From Ignavibacteria bacterium (lineage in GTDB: Bacteria > Bacteroidota > Ignavibacteria > Tepidaquicellales > Tepidaquicellaceae): a stretch of DNA of 38,602 bases. The stretch's first letter is position 1, and the number at the start of each line of letters is the position of its first letter. This document shows positions 24,505-34,712 of the stretch, piece after piece. The translations under genes were made by a program, and so were the position numbers. The DNA lies in the NCBI GenBank assembly GCA_016783945.1, contig JADHVP010000020.1:1-38602 (forward strand), in the 5' to 3' direction. Under the pieces are notes generated by a model. The model was not told the DNA's origin, made no database searches, and saw only the letters and a program-made list of their open reading frames with translations.

Positions 24505-27183
24505 ATGATTTCTAAATCAAAATCAATTTCCGAGCTATACGAAGAAGTAAAATATTATGATCTTGTTATAACCAACGATGCTCCTCTTGCAACCGCATTG
24601 AACAAGATGATTGACTATCCTCGTTTGGGTTATCTCGCTATGACCCCCCGACAGTTAGCATCAAGATATGCTGAGCTGAAATACGGTAAGGTTTTCGAGA
24701 GATATGAAATTGTGTTAGATCTTACTCGGAAAACCGGTAAACCATTGAAATTAGTTCATCAGATGCTCGATAAGGTCTTCGATGTATGGAGCCATTGTGG
24801 GAAATTAGAAAACACTGAGCTGTATCTTTCAAATGAAGAGAAAGAAATACTTTCTTATTTGAAGGAATATGATTGTTTAGAAAAAGCTATGGATGAATTC
24901 GATGAGGGTTTTTATTCGAACAAAAACATTGCAGTAATTGGTGAAGAGTTATTTACTTTATTGGATTTGGAGGTTCTTCCTAAAAGAGGTCATCCTGCAC
25001 AGAAAATAAATCTACTAAAAGACGAAGAGTTTAGCATTGATAAAACTTATTTATTCAGTTCATCGAAAGACCTCATTGAACAAACTGTATCATTGATAGA
25101 AAAAGAATTCGAAAATGAAGTAGCAATCGTTTTAAATCCCGATTCGGAATATCTTGAGATAATCAAATCGAGATTAAAAGAAAGCGGTATTAAAATTCAG
25201 GTAAAGAATTATTTAAGCGAAGATATTACGACGAGAAACATTCTATCTATTTTAGAATATGCTTTGAGAGTAGATGATATTTCAGTAAAAGAATTGTCAG
25301 CTTTAACTGGTCATTTAGATTTTGAGATTAAAAATAAATACAATCAATATAATTTCCAGAGCTATGTTAAGAATATTTGCACTGATGAAAGAATTAAAAG
25401 TATATATTCATTATTAAAGAATGTTCGGGATACTTCTTATTCAAGATTCTTAAGACAATTAGGGTATGAGTTAAAAATTGATGTTACTCCTGAATTGAAG
25501 AAAACGATTGAAAAATTAAAATTCAGTGATGAATTAATTAATGATGGAAATGTAATTACACTGAAATACTTTTTACAAAACTTCGATGTTGAACTTGAAT
25601 CTCCAAAGGAAGGCGTCCTCTTTGTTAACGCACTGAATTCTGCTTTCATTGACAGGCAAATAATAATATTTCTTGGGTTTGATCAGAGCTGGACTAAACT
25701 TTTTCCCGATAAGGAATACATAGATAAGGGTGAAGAAGATAGGAAAGCACTCGAGAAGTTTCAGGTTTTATTATCACAGGGGCAGCAAAGGTTTTATTTT
25801 ACTCAGAATGTAAGTTATAACCGTGAATTACAGCCGTGTTATTATTTTAATGTTCTTGCAGATAAAGATATTGAAAACTTCGAAGCAGATTTTTTTAATC
25901 CTGTATTTGTCAATGGGTTTACCGAAAAGAATACCTATGCTGGTAAGAAAGATACCCTTAAGTTAAAAGATCACGAAATGTGTAAAACAATTTCACCAAG
26001 TTCATTAAATGAATTTTATAAATGCCCGAAGAAATATTCATTCAGCAGGTTAATATCCGGTGAAGACAAACCGCATTTTCAGAGAGGGAAGCTCTTACAT
26101 AACTACGCTGAAATGTATTTTAACCACCCGGAATTTACAGAGAATAGCGCTAAGAGAGTTATTGATTTTATGATTAACAAGATGTCATACCTGGTCAAAG
26201 ATTTAGATAAAAATTCGGAACGGACTGTATTTGAAATTGGAATAAATACATTGGCATCTTTCTTAAAACCATTATTGAGTAAAAGAATAAAAGGTAAACC
26301 TTCTCAACCATCGGATAATGAATTAATGAAGGAATTTGGAAAAGAGTTATTATATAAAAACACTGAGCAGTGGTTCTCTGATGAAGGCAATACGAAGTTA
26401 AAGGGTAAGATCGATCTGCAATTTGAAAATACGATTGTTGATTATAAAACCAGTTCAAACAGAAAAAAAGGTTCCCAGATTATAGCGAATTCAAATTTAG
26501 AAAGTTTGGAAAAGAACGAGTCCGATGATTTTGATTTTCAATCTATATCTTATATTTCAGCGAGAAGAAAAAGAGAAACAAATGGAGAAGTGAATTTTAT
26601 TTATAACTTTTTATTGGCTGACCAAAAAAGTGAACTTGATCCTTCTCAGACAAAAGAAGAAACGGTTACAAGATTAAAATACGTTCCATACACATTCAGT
26701 GATTATATAGCTTCTGAAAACTATTTCAACACTCTAAAAAAAGAGAAACCCGCTCCATTGCTTGATAAAATTGAATTTGAAAATTACAGGAATGCAATCA
26801 TAAAGGTTATATCATCATCAATTGATTTTTTTGATAATAATATTGTTAAAAGAAAAGTTCAGGAAGTGTTTTACGATTTGGTAATTAATAAACTTTGCTT
26901 TACATTTAAAGAATTTAAGAAACAAAAGGAGAATACATTTAATGATCATATTATACAACCATTAAGTGATTCGATTTATAAACTCAGGATTGGCAATACT
27001 GAGGAAGCATACATTTTCAAAGATGATGTTGAAAAATTTTTAACTATGGTTAATGAGAAAATTACAAAGATAAACGTATACCAAAAATCATATTTTCCAG
27101 CTGAGCCTGTTTATAATTCAAGAGATGTTTGTAAAGAGTGTGAATATTTAAATATTTGTATAGGTAACAAGCTATGGAGTTGA
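24505..27183 (+). CDS. AddB-like nuclease subunit with iron-sulfur staple
   Basis: 892 aa. The N-terminal two thirds resemble an inactivated UvrD-like fold: no Walker A is seen, but 'LFVNALNSAFIDRQIIIFLG' resembles a motif V region. The C-terminal part is a RecB-type PD-(D/E)XK nuclease: 'SPSSLNEFYKCPKKYSFSRL', 'FQRGKLLHNYAEMYF' (His), 'GKIDLQFENTIVDYKTSS' (Asp, D-Y-K) and a Q-S-I-S-Y-like helix. A Cys before the nuclease core ('KCPKKY') and three at the end ('VCKECEYLNICIG') give the four-Cys pattern of the AddB/Cas4-type 4Fe-4S staple. With the next gene, which it overlaps by 10 bases, it should process double-strand breaks for RecA loading. Confidence 0.85.
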   Translation: MISKSKSISELYEEVKYYDLVITNDAPLATALNKMIDYPRLGYLAMTPRQLASRYAELKYGKVFERYEIVLDLTRKTGKPLKLVHQMLDKVFDVWSHCGKLENTELYLSNEEKEILSYLKEYDCLEKAMDEFDEGFYSNKNIAVIGEELFTLLDLEVLPKRGHPAQKINLLKDEEFSIDKTYLFSSSKDLIEQTVSLIEKEFENEVAIVLNPDSEYLEIIKSRLKESGIKIQVKNYLSEDITTRNILSILEYALRVDDISVKELSALTGHLDFEIKNKYNQYNFQSYVKNICTDERIKSIYSLLKNVRDTSYSRFLRQLGYELKIDVTPELKKTIEKLKFSDELINDGNVITLKYFLQNFDVELESPKEGVLFVNALNSAFIDRQIIIFLGFDQSWTKLFPDKEYIDKGEEDRKALEKFQVLLSQGQQRFYFTQNVSYNRELQPCYYFNVLADKDIENFEADFFNPVFVNGFTEKNTYAGKKDTLKLKDHEMCKTISPSSLNEFYKCPKKYSFSRLISGEDKPHFQRGKLLHNYAEMYFNHPEFTENSAKRVIDFMINKMSYLVKDLDKNSERTVFEIGINTLASFLKPLLSKRIKGKPSQPSDNELMKEFGKELLYKNTEQWFSDEGNTKLKGKIDLQFENTIVDYKTSSNRKKGSQIIANSNLESLEKNESDDFDFQSISYISARRKRETNGEVNFIYNFLLADQKSELDPSQTKEETVTRLKYVPYTFSDYIASENYFNTLKKEKPAPLLDKIEFENYRNAIIKVISSSIDFFDNNIVKRKVQEVFYDLVINKLCFTFKEFKKQKENTFNDHIIQPLSDSIYKLRIGNTEEAYIFKDDVEKFLTMVNEKITKINVYQKSYFPAEPVYNSRDVCKECEYLNICIGNKLWS

Positions 27184-30146
27184 AAAACCCTCAGGACATA
27201 TTGATTAATTCTTTGGATGGAATATACCTCGTCGACGCCGGTGCTGGCACCGGTAAAACGAGAACTATCATAAAGAGATACCAGAAGTTGATCGAAAATA
27301 ATGTGATGCCAAGAGATATTTTGCTTATCACATTTACGAACAATGCTGCTAACCAGATGAAGGAAGAGGTTATTAGAAAAGTATCGGGTAACATAAACAT
27401 AACTGAATTGCTTAACGCACCTATAATGACATTTCATTCTTATTGTTCAAGGTTGGTAAAGAACTATGGAATGGATTCTCCTTCTTATTTAGGAATGAAC
27501 GAATACATTTCTAATAATTTTCAAGTTATCGAGGATAGGTTTTTCGAATTAGAAGTATTCAAAAGGTTTTATACAAACTTTTCGAGAAGTGTGAAAAGTA
27601 AATATGAAATTGTAATAAACTCTTTGAGTAATTCACACGAAGATATTTTGAAAACGATAAAAAAGCTTTGCAGTTTGGGAATATTTCCCGCAAGAGAAGG
27701 ATGGTTAAAAGATGATAAATTAAAGCTCAAGGGAAATTACAATGAATATTCAGAAATATTCGATGAGAAAAACCAGAGAGCGGAAGGAGCACGAGGTGAA
27801 ATACAAAACGAATTGTATAAATTGTTTAAAAGTGCGAGTAAAAAGATTTATTTAAACTTCATAAATGAGAATATATTTCTGGATAAAACAATTTGCCCTG
27901 TAATAAAAGAAGAATTGTTCAATGATGATAGCCAGGAGGAACTGCTTGATTTCATGCGTGAGGTTTATTTTGAATATTTGAAATATATGCTCGAAAGAAA
28001 TCTTCTTAATTTTGAGTTTATGATAATGTTTGCTTATGTAACGCTGTTGTACAATAAATCTGTTCGTGAGCTTAGTCAGTTTGACTACATTATGGTTGAT
28101 GAGTTTCAGGATACGGATGAGTTACAATTTAAGTTGATAATGCTTTTAGCGAAGAATGAAAACGATAGAGCAAATTTGTGTGTTGTAGGTGATTGGAGGC
28201 AGGGTATTTATGGTTTTCGAAATACTACAATAAAAAACATAACCGAGTTTGAAGATAATCTTAAATTATTTAAAAAGGAACTGAACAGCACCGAAGAGAG
28301 AATCGGCTATGATGTAAACAATGTTCAAAGAATAATATTCGAAGATAATTATAGAAGCTCTGAGAAAATTCTGAATTTCAGCAGAAAGACTTTATTCTGT
28401 CCGGGTAAAAAAGGTGATGATATAGACGAGGAGTATGTAGATAAATATTTCAAAGAACCGTTAAAACCAAAACGTGAGCTGAATGATCTTACCGGGATAA
28501 TTTTTTATAAAGTAGATGTCATCAAAGATGAGATTGGTTTAATATTGAAGAAAATTTCTGAATTGGTTTGTGAAAAGAAAAAATATAAAATAAGGATTTT
28601 CGATAAAAATACAGGAAGTACTTTGTCGGAAGAACCTGTTCGGTATTCTGATATATGTGTATTAAGCAGGAATAAAAAGTTTGGTCTCGAATTGCAGCGA
28701 GAAGCTTTACTCAAAGGCATACCGATGAACTACGAGGGAGGTCTGGAACTTTTTGCCACACAACAGGGGATACTTGTTCTTGCCTGGTTTAGATTAATAT
28801 TAAATATTTATAACTTACAGGGATGGATTCCAATTCTTGAAAAAGAAGGTTATAATTATAATGAGGTAAAATATTACACGGATAAAATAAAAAAAGCAGT
28901 TGCTGTTGAGAATAAATTGTTCAGTGAATTACCTGATGAGCTACTAAATTTTTTAAATTATCTCAGGTCAATTAAAGAAAACATATTGTTTGTAGTTGAA
29001 GCTGTTTTTGAGAAATATAATTACAATGATGAGTATGCGAATAGAATTATTGATACGATACGATCCTGGCTATTATCCGATTCGATTTCTATAAGTGATC
29101 TCGTTTACATTATGGGTAATTTTAAAACGAATGAATTTAATCTTGAACTTAATGAGACGGCGAATGCAGTTGTTGTTCATACAATTCACGGAGTAAAAGG
29201 ACTTGAGTATCCTGTTGTCATTGTTGCTAATTGTAATGTTAAAACTTTTCCATCAACAAAAGGTGAAAGCGGTTCGCTTATCTATAATCCTGTTATCGGG
29301 CTCAGAGGGAAAAAAACTTACGGAACTAATGGAAAATATTATTACAGGTTTAATAATTGGAAAACAGATTTGCTCTCAAGTATGATAAAAAGTTCTGATT
29401 ATGATGAAGAAAGAAGGTTGTTGTATGTTGCATCCACAAGAGCTAAGCAGTATTTATATTTCACTGCTTATAAACCATCTCCTTTTTTTGAAGGATTAGC
29501 AGAGAGAACTAATCATAAAATAGTAGATGACTTTGAGTATGAAATAAAGCCATTGAAAGATGAAGAGAAGTCGAGTTCAGTCGAAATTAAAATTGACAAA
29601 AAATTATATAAAAGTAAAAAGTTTATATCCCCGCATAAGATTATAGATGATATTGATTCCGTAGAAACTGTCATTGATGAAGATGATGTTCGTTCAAAAG
29701 ATTTTACGATTAAATATATAAATGAAAAAAGAAAATTCGGGATTAAGATTCATAACTTCGCTCATAAGATTGCGAAGGGTTATAATGTAGAAAGTGACTT
29801 CCCGGAAGTGCAACGAATAAAAAAATTTATAAGTGATTTGAAAACGAAGGAACTGAAATCTGAAATCGAATTTGTATTACCATTTAAGAATGATGTTATT
29901 AGGGGCGTTATCGATCTGTTAATTATTTATGATGATAGAATTGAAATCATAGATTATAAAACTGATAGCTCCTTAAACAATATAGAGAAGTATAAAATGC
30001 AGCTATCCATTTATAGAGAAGTTATAAGGATAATTCACCCCGAAGCAAAGATTGTCTGTAAACTTTTTTTTGTGAGTCTTGATAAGTTGTTAGAAATTGA
30101 ACCACCATGCTTCGAAGATATTTACAAAGTGAAAAAAATTTATTAA
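27174..30146 (+). CDS. AddA-like UvrD-family helicase-nuclease
   Basis: 990-aa SF1A helicase. Motifs: Walker A 'DAGAGTGKTRTIIKRY', Ia 'LLITFTNNAANQMKEEV', Walker B 'YIMVDEFQDTDELQ', III 'VVGDWRQGIYGFRNT' (Trp-Arg before the Gln and Gly after it, where GDxxQSIY is usual), IV 'DNYRSSEKIL', V 'TIHGVKGLEYPVVIVANC' and VI 'ERRLLYVASTRAKQYL'. The C-terminal RecB-type nuclease has 'GIKIHNFAHKIAKG', 'VIRGVIDLLIIYDDRIEIID' and then 'YKTDSS' (Asp...Asp-Tyr-Lys). It is smaller than B. subtilis AddA but has the same order. The start codon lies inside the AddB-like gene (ATGGAGTTGA), indicating translational coupling. Partner in recombinational repair; degradation of invading DNA is also possible. Confidence 0.9.
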   Translation: MELKNPQDILINSLDGIYLVDAGAGTGKTRTIIKRYQKLIENNVMPRDILLITFTNNAANQMKEEVIRKVSGNINITELLNAPIMTFHSYCSRLVKNYGMDSPSYLGMNEYISNNFQVIEDRFFELEVFKRFYTNFSRSVKSKYEIVINSLSNSHEDILKTIKKLCSLGIFPAREGWLKDDKLKLKGNYNEYSEIFDEKNQRAEGARGEIQNELYKLFKSASKKIYLNFINENIFLDKTICPVIKEELFNDDSQEELLDFMREVYFEYLKYMLERNLLNFEFMIMFAYVTLLYNKSVRELSQFDYIMVDEFQDTDELQFKLIMLLAKNENDRANLCVVGDWRQGIYGFRNTTIKNITEFEDNLKLFKKELNSTEERIGYDVNNVQRIIFEDNYRSSEKILNFSRKTLFCPGKKGDDIDEEYVDKYFKEPLKPKRELNDLTGIIFYKVDVIKDEIGLILKKISELVCEKKKYKIRIFDKNTGSTLSEEPVRYSDICVLSRNKKFGLELQREALLKGIPMNYEGGLELFATQQGILVLAWFRLILNIYNLQGWIPILEKEGYNYNEVKYYTDKIKKAVAVENKLFSELPDELLNFLNYLRSIKENILFVVEAVFEKYNYNDEYANRIIDTIRSWLLSDSISISDLVYIMGNFKTNEFNLELNETANAVVVHTIHGVKGLEYPVVIVANCNVKTFPSTKGESGSLIYNPVIGLRGKKTYGTNGKYYYRFNNWKTDLLSSMIKSSDYDEERRLLYVASTRAKQYLYFTAYKPSPFFEGLAERTNHKIVDDFEYEIKPLKDEEKSSSVEIKIDKKLYKSKKFISPHKIIDDIDSVETVIDEDDVRSKDFTIKYINEKRKFGIKIHNFAHKIAKGYNVESDFPEVQRIKKFISDLKTKELKSEIEFVLPFKNDVIRGVIDLLIIYDDRIEIIDYKTDSSLNNIEKYKMQLSIYREVIRIIHPEAKIVCKLFFVSLDKLLEIEPPCFEDIYKVKKIY

Positions 30147-30190
30147 ACTCACGTAGAAATTTTCATTAGAAGTTTTGCATTTATTTTTTT

Positions 30191-31285
30191 TTGACATCTT
30201 CATTACTTCTAAAGACATTTTTCAATATATTAAATTTTAAAAACAATCCATTAAGTTTGAAATTTGACCGTTCCAAAGTAGATCATCATTCTTACGATGA
30301 AAAGGTAATCAACGAACAGTTACGTATATTTTATTTGGAACATTTTGAGGAAAAAAGCACCTTTGCGGAAGATGTTAAGAATGGGTTGTTAACTGCAAAC
30401 AAATTCCTCCTCCCAAAATATTTTTATGATGTAAGAGGTTCAGAACTCTTCAAGAGAATCTGTGAAACGGATGAGTATTATCTGACAAGAACCGAACTCA
30501 GTATCATTAAGAAATATGCAAACCATATTTCAAGTTCTAATATCAACAAAAATACGCTCGTAGAATTAGGCAGCGGTAGTTCGGCTAAGTCAAAACACAT
30601 TTTGGATTCTTTTTTGAAATGCAGGGATAAAGTTAAGTATGTACCAATTGATGTTTCAGATATTATCGTCGAAAGTTCTAAAAAATTGATTGAGAAGTAT
30701 GCCAATTTGCATATTACTGGTCTTGTATCGTTCTATGAAGAGGGAGTTGATTTTATTACACAACTTGATGAATCTGCTAAAGTGATTTTATTCCTGGGGT
30801 CGAGTATAGGAAATTTCACTTTCGATGCAGAAGAAATATTTTTAAAGAGATTGAGAAATGATATGCGGGAAGATGATATTCTGCTGATAGGTTTTGATAT
30901 GATAAAAGATGAAAAAGTTTTGTTGAACGCATACAATGACAGGGAAGGAATTACGAGTGAATTCAATTTAAATATTCTTCGGAGAATTAATGAAGGGCTT
31001 GGCGGAAACTTTAATCTAAAGATGTTCAAACATGATGCTATCTTTAATAAAGATGAAAGCAGGATAGAAATGCATCTTGTATCAATAGAAGCCCAGGAAG
31101 TTTATATAAAAGCTATCGATGAAACGATTGCATTCGAGAAAGGTGAAACTATTCATACAGAAAATTCACATAAGTTTTCTGATGAAAAGATTGAAGATAT
31201 TGCGAATCGTGCTGATTTGTTTGTATCAGAAAAGTTTAAGGATGAAAAAAATTACTTTTCACTCTGTATATTAAAACCAAAATAA
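30191..31285 (+). CDS. egtD: L-histidine N-alpha-methyltransferase (EgtD family)
   Basis: SAM-dependent methyltransferase of the EgtD/DUF2260 family, which trimethylates histidine to hercynine, the first step to ergothioneine. Motifs: 'FAEDVKNGLLTANKFLLPKY', 'FYDVRGSELFKRICETDEYY', 'TRTELSII', SAM-binding 'LVELGSGSSAKSKHILD', 'YVPIDVS', 'ILFLGSSIGNFT', 'DDILLIGFDMIKD', 'RIEMHLVS' and 'IHTENSHKF'. The first codon is uncertain: TTG at 30191 (364 aa) or TTG at 30257, with no in-frame ATG near. No EgtB sulfoxide synthase is adjacent, so the end product (ergothioneine or another histidine derivative) is open. It follows the helicase by 44 bases and is followed after 7 bases by a small membrane peptide gene. 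Confidence 0.9.
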   Translation: MTSSLLLKTFFNILNFKNNPLSLKFDRSKVDHHSYDEKVINEQLRIFYLEHFEEKSTFAEDVKNGLLTANKFLLPKYFYDVRGSELFKRICETDEYYLTRTELSIIKKYANHISSSNINKNTLVELGSGSSAKSKHILDSFLKCRDKVKYVPIDVSDIIVESSKKLIEKYANLHITGLVSFYEEGVDFITQLDESAKVILFLGSSIGNFTFDAEEIFLKRLRNDMREDDILLIGFDMIKDEKVLLNAYNDREGITSEFNLNILRRINEGLGGNFNLKMFKHDAIFNKDESRIEMHLVSIEAQEVYIKAIDETIAFEKGETIHTENSHKFSDEKIEDIANRADLFVSEKFKDEKNYFSLCILKPK

Positions 31286-31292
31286 AATAATT

Positions 31293-31418
31293 ATGAAACC
31301 AATAGATATTATCTGGATAATAGGTTTGCTCGGAATCATCTATTTTACATTTATTAGGAAAGACCCTTTTGAAAAAAAGGATAGTTCTGATTCTGTAAAA
31401 AAAAGTAAATCAAAATAA
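31293..31418 (+). CDS. 41-aa single-pass membrane peptide
   Basis: ATG-started small gene 7 bases after egtD. Residues 4-21 ('IDIIWIIGLLGIIYFTFI') form one transmembrane helix, followed by a charged Lys/Ser-rich tail ('RKDPFEKKDSSDS'). Probably co-transcribed with egtD. No family recognised; many similar short helix-plus-tail peptides exist. Coding potential is supported by the tight spacing and clean helix-tail layout. Confidence 0.6.
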   Translation: MKPIDIIWIIGLLGIIYFTFIRKDPFEKKDSSDSVKKSKSK

Positions 31419-31423
31419 TCTTA

Positions 31424-31460
31424 CAAATATCATTCTATGAATGATTTGGTTTTTAATTTT
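31424..31460. terminator. Probable bidirectional terminator
   Basis: Hairpin AAAT-CATTC-TAT-GAATG-ATTT (31424-31448, with a two-base bulge), followed by T-rich sequence. It lies between convergent gene ends. Confidence 0.5.
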
Positions 31461-31461
31461 T

Positions 31462-32238
31462 TTACTTTTCCATAGCATCCAGATATTTTCTTTCAGCTCT
31501 GAAAATATCATCGATGATCCATTCGGGTTTGGGATATCCCCTGACAGATTTTAAAAGAGCTACATGTAAATGGGTTTTCCCTTTGGGTAAAATGGTTTTT
31601 CTTCCTGTCCTTCCAACTTCTCCAATTTTGTCACCTGCATTTACGATGTCTCCGGGTTTAACAGATACTTTAGAGATATGAGAGTAATAGAATGTTTTCA
31701 TGTTAGTAACATCAAAGACTTTGACATATCTGCCTCCTCTCAACAAAGAACCCGGTTTCCAGGTTGTATCGACTGCAACAATGACTCCGCTCGACATGCT
31801 GACTATATCGACTGGTTTTCCTGTTGAATCATCCGACAGGTCTTTGTTATCGTCAAGAATGAAAATATCATGTGCCGGGTGACCTTTAGTATTCGAACCC
31901 TGAAAATAATCATAAGTCGAAAGTCGGTAATCGTTTCCGTTGTCTCTGTGAGTTACAGATGTGAAGTTTTTCAGGGGATAAACCCATTCATCTCTTTCTA
32001 CATACCTCCCGTTATTTTCTATGAAATATTTAACGACTTCCTTTTCATACTTTTCAATTAATTCAACAGCGTCTTCCTTGTCGATTTCTAAATTGATAAT
32101 TTGTTTATCAAGTCTGTCCCATTTATCACAAACAGATTCTACTGAATCAGACTGTCCAGAGAGTGTACTGTTGATGATAAATATGGACAATATAAAAAAG
32201 AAGGTGACAATATAGATCTTTTCATGTGAGTATTTCAT
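31462..32238 (-). CDS. M23 family metallopeptidase (LytM-like)
   Basis: 258 aa from the ATG at 32238, which begins a signal peptide or membrane anchor ('KIYIVTFFFILSIFIINSTL', then 'SGQ'). The frame is open 26 codons further upstream, but that part translates a dispersed repeat ('KARRHK'). Two short helices precede the LytM domain. Zinc ligands are visible: 'GHPAHDIFIL' (His, Asp) and 'KTHLHVALL' (HxH). 'GDIVNAGDKIGEVGRTGR' is the lysostaphin/LytM beta-hairpin. Role: cell-wall peptide cross-link hydrolysis or regulation in the periplasm. Confidence 0.9.
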   Translation of the reverse strand: MKYSHEKIYIVTFFFILSIFIINSTLSGQSDSVESVCDKWDRLDKQIINLEIDKEDAVELIEKYEKEVVKYFIENNGRYVERDEWVYPLKNFTSVTHRDNGNDYRLSTYDYFQGSNTKGHPAHDIFILDDNKDLSDDSTGKPVDIVSMSSGVIVAVDTTWKPGSLLRGGRYVKVFDVTNMKTFYYSHISKVSVKPGDIVNAGDKIGEVGRTGRKTILPKGKTHLHVALLKSVRGYPKPEWIIDDIFRAERKYLDAMEK

Positions 32239-32276
32239 TTGCATTAAGTATTTGAATAGTGTTAAATTTAGTGAAA

Positions 32277-32347
32277 CTTTGTGTCTTCGTGCTTTTGTGG
32301 CTAAAAAGATTGCCACTAAGACTCAAAGGCACAAAGAAACACAAAAG
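32277..32347. repeat. Imperfect palindromic dispersed repeat (CTTTGTGTCTTCGTG type)
   Basis: Left arm 32277-32301 and right arm 32312-32347 are imperfect reverse complements (CTTTGTGTCTTCGTGCTTTT ... AAGGCACAAAGAAACACAAA). This low-complexity palindrome type occurs in many bacterial intergenic regions. It extends the open frame of the M23 gene artificially. Confidence 0.75.
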
Positions 32348-32402
32348 ATTAATTATCCATTACAATTATACCATCGAAATATATTTGAGTAATGGTAATG
32401 AT

Positions 32403-34655
32403 TTAACTTATATTCTTCTTCGACAGCAGGTTCAACGCTGAGCCAGATTTGAACCACGCGATCTGTTGTTCATTCATTGTATGATTTAATATAATCGTAT
32501 CATTACTTCCATCTGAATGCTTGATAGTCATTGTTACTACTTTACCCGGAGCAATTCCTTTCACATCAATATCAATTTTGTCATCTTCCATTATCTTATC
32601 GTAATCATCCGGATTTGCAAACGTAAGAGGAAGTATTCCCTGTTTTTTAAGATTGGTCTCGTGAATTCGTGCAAACGATTTCACTACAATTACTCTTCCC
32701 CCTAAATGTCTCGGTTCCATTGCAGCATGCTCTCTCGATGAACCTTCTCCATAATTTTCTTCTCCAAATACTATCCAGCCGATGTCTTTTGATTTTAAGT
32801 CTCTCGCTACTTTAGGTACTTCATCGTATTCACCTGTAAGAGAATTCTTCACAGTGTTCGTTTTATCGTTAAAATAATTTACAGCACCGATAAACATATT
32901 GTTTGAAATATTATCAAGATGTCCCCTGTATCTTAACCATGGTCCTGCCATAGAGATATGGTCAGTTGTACATTTCCCTTTTGCTTTTAGAAGTACTGAG
33001 AGATCTTTAAAATCATTATCCACGTTTGGTGCTTTGAATGGTGTAAGCTTTTCGAGTCTCTTGCTTCCTTCAGCAATTTCAACTTCAATAGATGAACCAT
33101 TCTTTGCAGGAGCAACATATCCCTCGTCGCCTTTCAGGAATCCCTTTTCGGGCAATTCATTACCAATAGGCTCATCAAGCTTGATATCTTCACCTTTTTC
33201 ATTTTTTAATGTATCGGTTAAAGGATTAAACGTCAGTTTACCGGCAAGAGATAGAGCTGTTACGGTTTCGGGAGATGCAACGAACGAGTGTGTTGCAGGA
33301 TTGCCATCATTTCTCTTTGAAAAGTTTCTGTTGTAGGAGGTTATTATTGAATTCTTCTCACCTTCTTTTACATCGTGTCTTTTCCATTGACCAATACACG
33401 GACCACATGCATTAGCTAAAACTACTCCGCCAACTTTTGTAAATGTTTCAAGCTGTCCGTCTCTTTCAATAGTCGCCCTGATTTGTTCCGAGCCGGGTGT
33501 TATTATAAATTCGGATTTTGCTTTTATTCCTTTATCTAATGCTTGTTTGGCTACCGATGCTGATCTTTCCATGTCTTCATAAGAGGAGTTAGTACAGCTT
33601 CCGATTAATCCAACTTTAAGTTCTTCCGGAAAATCATTTTCCTTCACAGCTTTTTTAAATTCAGAGATGGGAAATGCTCTGTCGGGAGTGAATGGTCCGT
33701 TAATATGCGGCTCTAATTCGGACAAATTTATTTCTATAATCTTATCGTAATGTTTTTCACTTCCTTCATCAGCTTTTAAAATATTTTTCAGGTCATCTGC
33801 AAGCTTACTGATTTCATTTCTATCGGTTGCTTCGAGGTAAGTTGACATTTTTCCATCGTAAGGAAATACGGAAGTTGTTGCCCCAATCTCAGCACCCATG
33901 TTGCAGATTGTTCCTTTACCTGTGCATGATATTGTTTCCGTACCTTCGCCGAAATACTCAACTATGTATCCTGTTCCACCTTTTACTGTAAGAATGCCGG
34001 CTAATTTTAAAATAACATCTTTAGGAGAAGTCCATCCGCTTATTTTCCCGGTAAGTTTAACTCCCAATATTTTGGGAAATTTTAGTTCCCACGGCATACC
34101 AGCCATTACGTCAACTGCGTCAGCACCCCCGACTCCGATAGCGATCATACCCAAGCCGCCTGCGTTAGGTGTGTGGGAATCTGTTCCTATCATCATTCCT
34201 CCGGGGAATGCATAATTTTCGAGGACAACCTGGTGAATGATTCCTGCCCCCGGTTTCCAAAAACCTAAACCGTATTTATTTGAAACGCTCGATAAAAAAT
34301 CATAAACTTCTTTATTCATGTCCTGGGCGTTGAGTAAATCTTCATTCGAACCTTTCTCTGCTAATATTAAGTGATCACAATGAACAGTCGATGGTACAGC
34401 TACTTTTGGAATTCCTGCAGTCATGAATTGCAGCAAAGCCATCTGTGCAGTTGCATCCTGCATTGCAACTCTGTCAGGTTTAAAATTTACAAAATCTACG
34501 CCCGCTTCATATACCCTGTCGATTTTTTTCCATAAGTGAGCGTATAAAATCTTTTCTGCGTAGGTCATTGGTCTGTTTAGAAGAGTTCTCGCTTCTTCAA
34601 CCTTGTTCTTAAATCCGCTGTATACTGATTTTATTAAGTCGATGTCGAATAACAT
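32403..34655 (-). CDS. acnA: Aconitate hydratase
   Basis: 750-aa 4Fe-4S enzyme that interconverts citrate and isocitrate in the TCA cycle. The three cluster cysteines are in '[14 protein letters not shown]' and '[11 protein letters not shown]'. Further marks: 'VHCDHLI', '[20 protein letters not shown]' with '[10 protein letters not shown]', and the C-terminal swivel domain '[20 protein letters not shown]'. Length and the N-terminal '[15 protein letters not shown]' match the mitochondrial-type aconitase usual in Bacteroidota rather than the ~890-aa AcnA. An AAGGAGT ribosome-binding site precedes the ATG. The symbol acnA is given by convention only. Confidence 0.97.
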   Translation of the reverse strand: MLFDIDLIKSVYSGFKNKVEEARTLLNRPMTYAEKILYAHLWKKIDRVYEAGVDFVNFKPDRVAMQDATAQMALLQFMTAGIPKVAVPSTVHCDHLILAEKGSNEDLLNAQDMNKEVYDFLSSVSNKYGLGFWKPGAGIIHQVVLENYAFPGGMMIGTDSHTPNAGGLGMIAIGVGGADAVDVMAGMPWELKFPKILGVKLTGKISGWTSPKDVILKLAGILTVKGGTGYIVEYFGEGTETISCTGKGTICNMGAEIGATTSVFPYDGKMSTYLEATDRNEISKLADDLKNILKADEGSEKHYDKIIEINLSELEPHINGPFTPDRAFPISEFKKAVKENDFPEELKVGLIGSCTNSSYEDMERSASVAKQALDKGIKAKSEFIITPGSEQIRATIERDGQLETFTKVGGVVLANACGPCIGQWKRHDVKEGEKNSIITSYNRNFSKRNDGNPATHSFVASPETVTALSLAGKLTFNPLTDTLKNEKGEDIKLDEPIGNELPEKGFLKGDEGYVAPAKNGSSIEVEIAEGSKRLEKLTPFKAPNVDNDFKDLSVLLKAKGKCTTDHISMAGPWLRYRGHLDNISNNMFIGAVNYFNDKTNTVKNSLTGEYDEVPKVARDLKSKDIGWIVFGEENYGEGSSREHAAMEPRHLGGRVIVVKSFARIHETNLKKQGILPLTFANPDDYDKIMEDDKIDIDVKGIAPGKVVTMTIKHSDGSNDTIILNHTMNEQQIAWFKSGSALNLLSKKNIS

Positions 34656-34663
34656 TTTTATTT

Positions 34664-34670
34664 ACTCCTT
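34664..34670 (-). promoter_or_regulatory. Shine-Dalgarno of aconitase
   Basis: AAGGAGT on the minus strand, 8 bases before the ATG at 34655. One of the few strong Shine-Dalgarno sites in the window. Confidence 0.7.
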
Positions 34671-34712
34671 ATAAACTTTTTAATTTATTAAATAAAAATT
34701 TTAGTAATAATA

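Noticed and set aside
32899-33336. 145-aa plus-strand frame opposite aconitase, and similar long antisense frames at 33898-34215
   Set aside because: Shadows of a strongly conserved enzyme gene; no independent coding evidence.
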